A DNA stretch of 23,116 bases, taken from contig LSSN01002798.1 in NCBI GenBank assembly GCA_001970855.1, positions 1 to 23,116 on the forward strand. Direction: 5' to 3'. Each line of letters begins with the position of its first letter. Positions within the stretch are counted from its first letter, which is position 1. The notes below the pieces were generated by a model. It did not search any database, had not been told where the DNA came from, and worked only from the letters and a program-made list of their open reading frames with translations. Shown here piece after piece: positions 20,293-23,116 of the stretch. The translations under genes and the position numbers were made by a program. The DNA comes from Smittium culicis (lineage: Eukaryota > Kickxellomycota > Harpellomycetes > Harpellales > Legeriomycetaceae).

Positions 20293-21048
20293 TAAGACTT
20301 ATTTTCATATCGATAAACGTATTTTATAATAAATTAAATATCGACATTTTACAGAGACACTAAACATATTAAACAAAGGGAAGAAGCTTTCTCGTCAGTT
20401 CAGCTGTACAAAATTCTCAAGATTCCCAAAACAAAAAAATTGGATATAAAACCATCTTGCACTTGCAAAAATTGGAGGAGGTATCTAATATTTTAGTAAA
20501 TCAAATAAACAAACTCTATTCATGTAAGATAAAAATATTAATATTAAAAATACCAATAATAATAATAATAATAGAAAATACCTAGTGATAAAAGCTAGGT
20601 GTCAGGGAGAAAATCAGATACACAAAAGTAAGAAACCCTCAACACAAGTCTAGAGGAATTTAAATTATCCTGAAAAAAACGTAATAGATCTTAAAATAGA
20701 TAAAAATATTTAAGATAAAGAAAATAATCATGGGTTGAGTAAATAAATTAAAAAAAAAATTTTTATTATTTTTCCATTGCTGAGATTTACAGATTTATAG
20801 GACTGAATTGTACTTTTGGTTATTTTTTATAATTAAATTAATGTCATTAACTATACTTTATTTTGAAATTAATAAAGTTTAAATTATCTCTGAGATTAGA
20901 TTTATCCAATATCTAAAAATATTCTTAAGTTCAAAAAATTTATTAAAAAAGTCAGTTTGCAAATAATTTAAATTTTAATATTTGATTTATTTAAATTTAT
21001 CTAGTTTTTCTATTAAATTATTAAAAAATACTGATAACTGTCTCAAAA

Positions 21049-21160
21049 AGTAAAATAGTAAAATAGTAAAATAGTAAAATAGTAAAATAGTAAAATAGTA
21101 AAATAGTAAAATAGTAAAATAGTAAAATAGTAAAATAGTAAAATAGTAAAATAGTAAAAT
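21049..21160. repeat. Perfect octamer tandem array (AGTAAAAT)14
   Basis: Fourteen identical copies of AGTAAAAT in exactly 112 bp with no substitutions. The array is followed by one degenerate unit (TATAAAAC). Perfect identity implies recent expansion or ongoing slippage. It does not resemble a telomeric repeat and lies in non-coding DNA. Confidence 0.98.
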
Positions 21161-22263
21161 TATAAAACCTTATGCTATTGAAATTCAGTTAAAATTAATA
21201 ATTTTAGCTTATAAGGTAATTAGGAATAGAATAGAGTTTTTTTTATAAATAGATCTCTTATTAGTTTTTCGATTTTAATATTAATCGATAATTTTATATT
21301 AAAAAAATTTAAGAATAACTAATATTTGCTTAATAAATAGATGATATCTAAATAAAAGTATCTATTCTGAATCTATCGAAATTTACGGAGAATGAAAACG
21401 GTTCTATCGCATTTCTTCAATTTTTGCCTAGATGTTTTCATAGAATTCAAATTTTTAAACAATTTTGCATTTAAATATAGTGGCTTGAATTTTTGATTTT
21501 TATTTATAGATTAAATTAAATAGAGAAGTTAAAAAAAATAAAATCTAGAATTAGGATTAAAATTTTAAAGCTTTGTTTTTTAAATGCTAAAAAAAAAAAA
21601 GATTATTAATGCAATAAAGTAACCTTCTCATTTTTTTTTTTTACAGTTTTTTAACATAATATTAGGATTTATTGTGATATGAATTTTATTTAAATATTGA
21701 TATCAAATTATATCCCAAATTTAACTGATATTCAATTTTAATAGAGGTACATTTTGAGGATATCAAAATTTTAACTTCTTACTTTTTTCATAATTAGTGG
21801 TAGAATATCAAAATATCAGAATTTTTTTAAATGGATTATATTTGATTAATTATTTGAAAAAAATAATAGAATTTATTTATAAAAATTTAAATATTTATAT
21901 TGATTTTAGTTAGTACAAAAAAAAATTTTTTTTTATAAGTTAATTTGTTAAAATAGAATTAGACTGAAACATAAAAAAATGGACTCATTATAACACAATT
22001 TGATATTTTTTTCACACTTGAATTTTAAAAACATTTTAACCTCGATATATTTAGAATTATTCTATTAATTAATTATTTATATATACAACTTTCCATGGTT
22101 TAAATATTACTTAATTATATTTTTAATTTAGGCTAGGCCTCTTAATAAATTAATTAAATATACTTTATGTTAATCTTAGTATTACTATTTTTTTATAAGC
22201 AATAATAATAGAAATATGCTAAATCGGAAAAAAAATCTGATAAACTGAAAAATAAATATCTTT

Positions 22264-22288
22264 TTAACCCTTCCCCTGGCGGTAGATC
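22264..22288 (+). mobile_element. Possible end of a piggyBac-like relic (weak)
   Basis: TTAA at 22264-22267 is followed by CCCTTCCCCTGGCGGTAGA. A second TTAA at 22840-22843 is followed by CCTTTCCCGTCCAAAGGTAGA in the same orientation. Elements of the piggyBac superfamily insert at TTAA and often begin with CCC or CCYTT. No inverted partner and no transposase were found, so this is a motif-level suggestion only. Confidence 0.2.
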
Positions 22289-22654
22289 AAAAATGGAATT
22301 TTTCAAAAATTTGCGTACCTGTCCACCAGACCAAAAACTGTCTACCAAAATTAATTATATAGATTAATACATAAATTTTATTCGTCAGGTACTTTTGATT
22401 TATTTTTGAATTGTAAACTGCTACAAATAACATTCTAAGCTATGCAATTAAATAAGATAAATTAAAGCAATAAAAAATAGGCTGAAATTTGTTTGAGCTT
22501 TGAAATTCATAACTCTGCAAATGATTATGAAATATAAAACGTTATACCAGAAAAATTTTCTTGTTAAAACTGGGATAATAAAATATAAACCAAATTAAAT
22601 AATAATTTAAAAAATTAAAATTTATAGTAGCTAATATAAAATTAATTTTGCTGC

Positions 22655-22676
22655 AGTGTATACGCTGCTATACACT
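22655..22676. repeat. Inverted repeat AGTGTATA / TATACACT
   Basis: Arms 22655-22662 and 22669-22676 around the loop CGCTGC. A perfect 8-bp stem close to the CTTTCC motifs described at the right end. Confidence 0.8.
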
Positions 22677-23116
22677 TTGCTATTCTCTTGCCCTTTTTTT
22701 GGTTCTTTCCTGCCCAAATGCACACTGTTTTTTTCCATTTAAATTGGTCATATTTATAACTAAAATACAATGCTTATTATCAAACACTTCATTAAGTTTA
22801 ATTATGCTCTATACAACTATGAACACTATACTTTTTTTTTTAACCTTTCCCGTCCAAAGGTAGAATGCTTTCCTCTGTTTCCATTTTATAAAATCTTTAT
22901 TATTTTAATGCAATTCTATTTTACTTGATTAGACTTGAATTTTTTGGTGTTTTAATTTTTTCGCATTCCATGTTTCATTTTAAAATATTTATCAAAAATA
23001 AGAATCGGTTTATATACTATTAAATATCATAATCTTCACCATATCCCTTTTCTTTAATACCTAGATAATCGTATTCATATTTTTTTTTATTCCTTAATAA
23101 AAACATAAAAAATTGA

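Larger units (their letters stand above)
19842..20653 (+). other. Exon-like island of unknown nature
   Basis: This region is less AT-biased than its surroundings and contains several open segments without an ATG whose peptides are not the usual Lys/Asn/Ile/Tyr noise: 19842-19967 (with KVNCNYLQFNPDWISHK), 20373-20582 (with GRSFLVSSAVQNSQDSQ and LEEVSNILVNQINKLYS) and 20586-20653 (with ARCQGENQIHKSKKPSTQV). The last two can be joined in phase across a 62-nt stretch starting GTAAGA at 20524 and ending CCTAG at 20585. Two GC-cored hairpins lie between the first two segments. It could be an unrecognised multi-exon gene, an RNA gene, or the relic of a mobile element. No family match is recognised. 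Confidence 0.35.
20654..23116. other. AT-rich right-hand flank
   Basis: About 2.5 kb to the window edge with no supported gene. It holds the octamer array (21049-21160), a short hairpin (22655-22676) and three related CTTTCC-type motifs at about 22264, 22704 and 22840 that may be ends of an old mobile element. Around 22268-22364 a short open segment reads PSPGGRSKMEFFKNLR and TCPPDQKLSTK, which could be a coding relic. Confidence 0.6.

Noticed and set aside
19768..20363. Open frames at 19768-20001, 20106-20363 and also 22648-22863
   Set aside because: Each begins at TTG rather than ATG, so they are not credible eukaryotic coding starts. The local sequence is discussed instead as an exon-like island or as right-end motifs.

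Overview
The window looks like nuclear DNA of a fungus. The left third carries closely spaced, intron-containing genes for conserved eukaryotic proteins: a LIS1/Pac1 dynein regulator, a GLFG nucleoporin of the Nup49/Nup58 type, and the nuclear-encoded 49 kDa subunit of mitochondrial complex I with a mitochondrial presequence. Introns are short (70 to 234 nt) with GT..AG borders. A complete complex I gene rules out lineages that lost complex I (Saccharomyces-type yeasts) and argues against anaerobic, hydrogenosome-bearing fungi. The strong AT bias, the short introns and the style of the C2H2 finger pair suggest an early-diverging, zygomycete-like fungus, possibly a Kickxellomycotina gut fungus. 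That placement is an inference, not something the sequence proves.

Layout. 1-342 (minus): first two exons of PAC1/LIS1, running off the left edge. 343-1192: PAC1 upstream region with a dense CCAAT-box cluster. 1193-2926 (minus): NUP49/NUP58 gene, reconstructed here as three exons including a 40-nt middle exon, 510 aa. 2927-3795: divergent promoter with a second CCAAT cluster. 3796-5472 (plus): NDUFS2/NUO-49, two exons, 480 aa. From about 5.5 kb onward the base composition changes sharply to very AT-rich, gene-poor DNA. The only large gene there is a single-exon, 1410-aa, Asn/Lys/Ser-rich protein with two C2H2 zinc fingers (11991-16223, plus).

The rest of the AT-rich part holds simple repeats ((ATT)n at 6181-6303 and 14 perfect copies of an octamer at 21049-21160), several perfect hairpins, one small ORF with a signal-peptide-like start (17983-18195), and two islands of less AT-biased, exon-like sequence (about 5.95-6.47 kb and 19.84-20.65 kb). 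The islands may be unrecognised multi-exon genes or decayed mobile elements. No tRNA, rRNA, CRISPR array or intact transposon was recognised.

The genes do not form one pathway. Nup49/58 belongs to the central channel of the nuclear pore, PAC1 regulates cytoplasmic dynein, and NDUFS2 sits in the quinone-binding core of complex I. The shared theme visible in the sequence is promoter architecture: both gene-dense intergenic regions are packed with CCAAT boxes, the target of the HAP/NF-Y complex. I did not find a clear new biological system.
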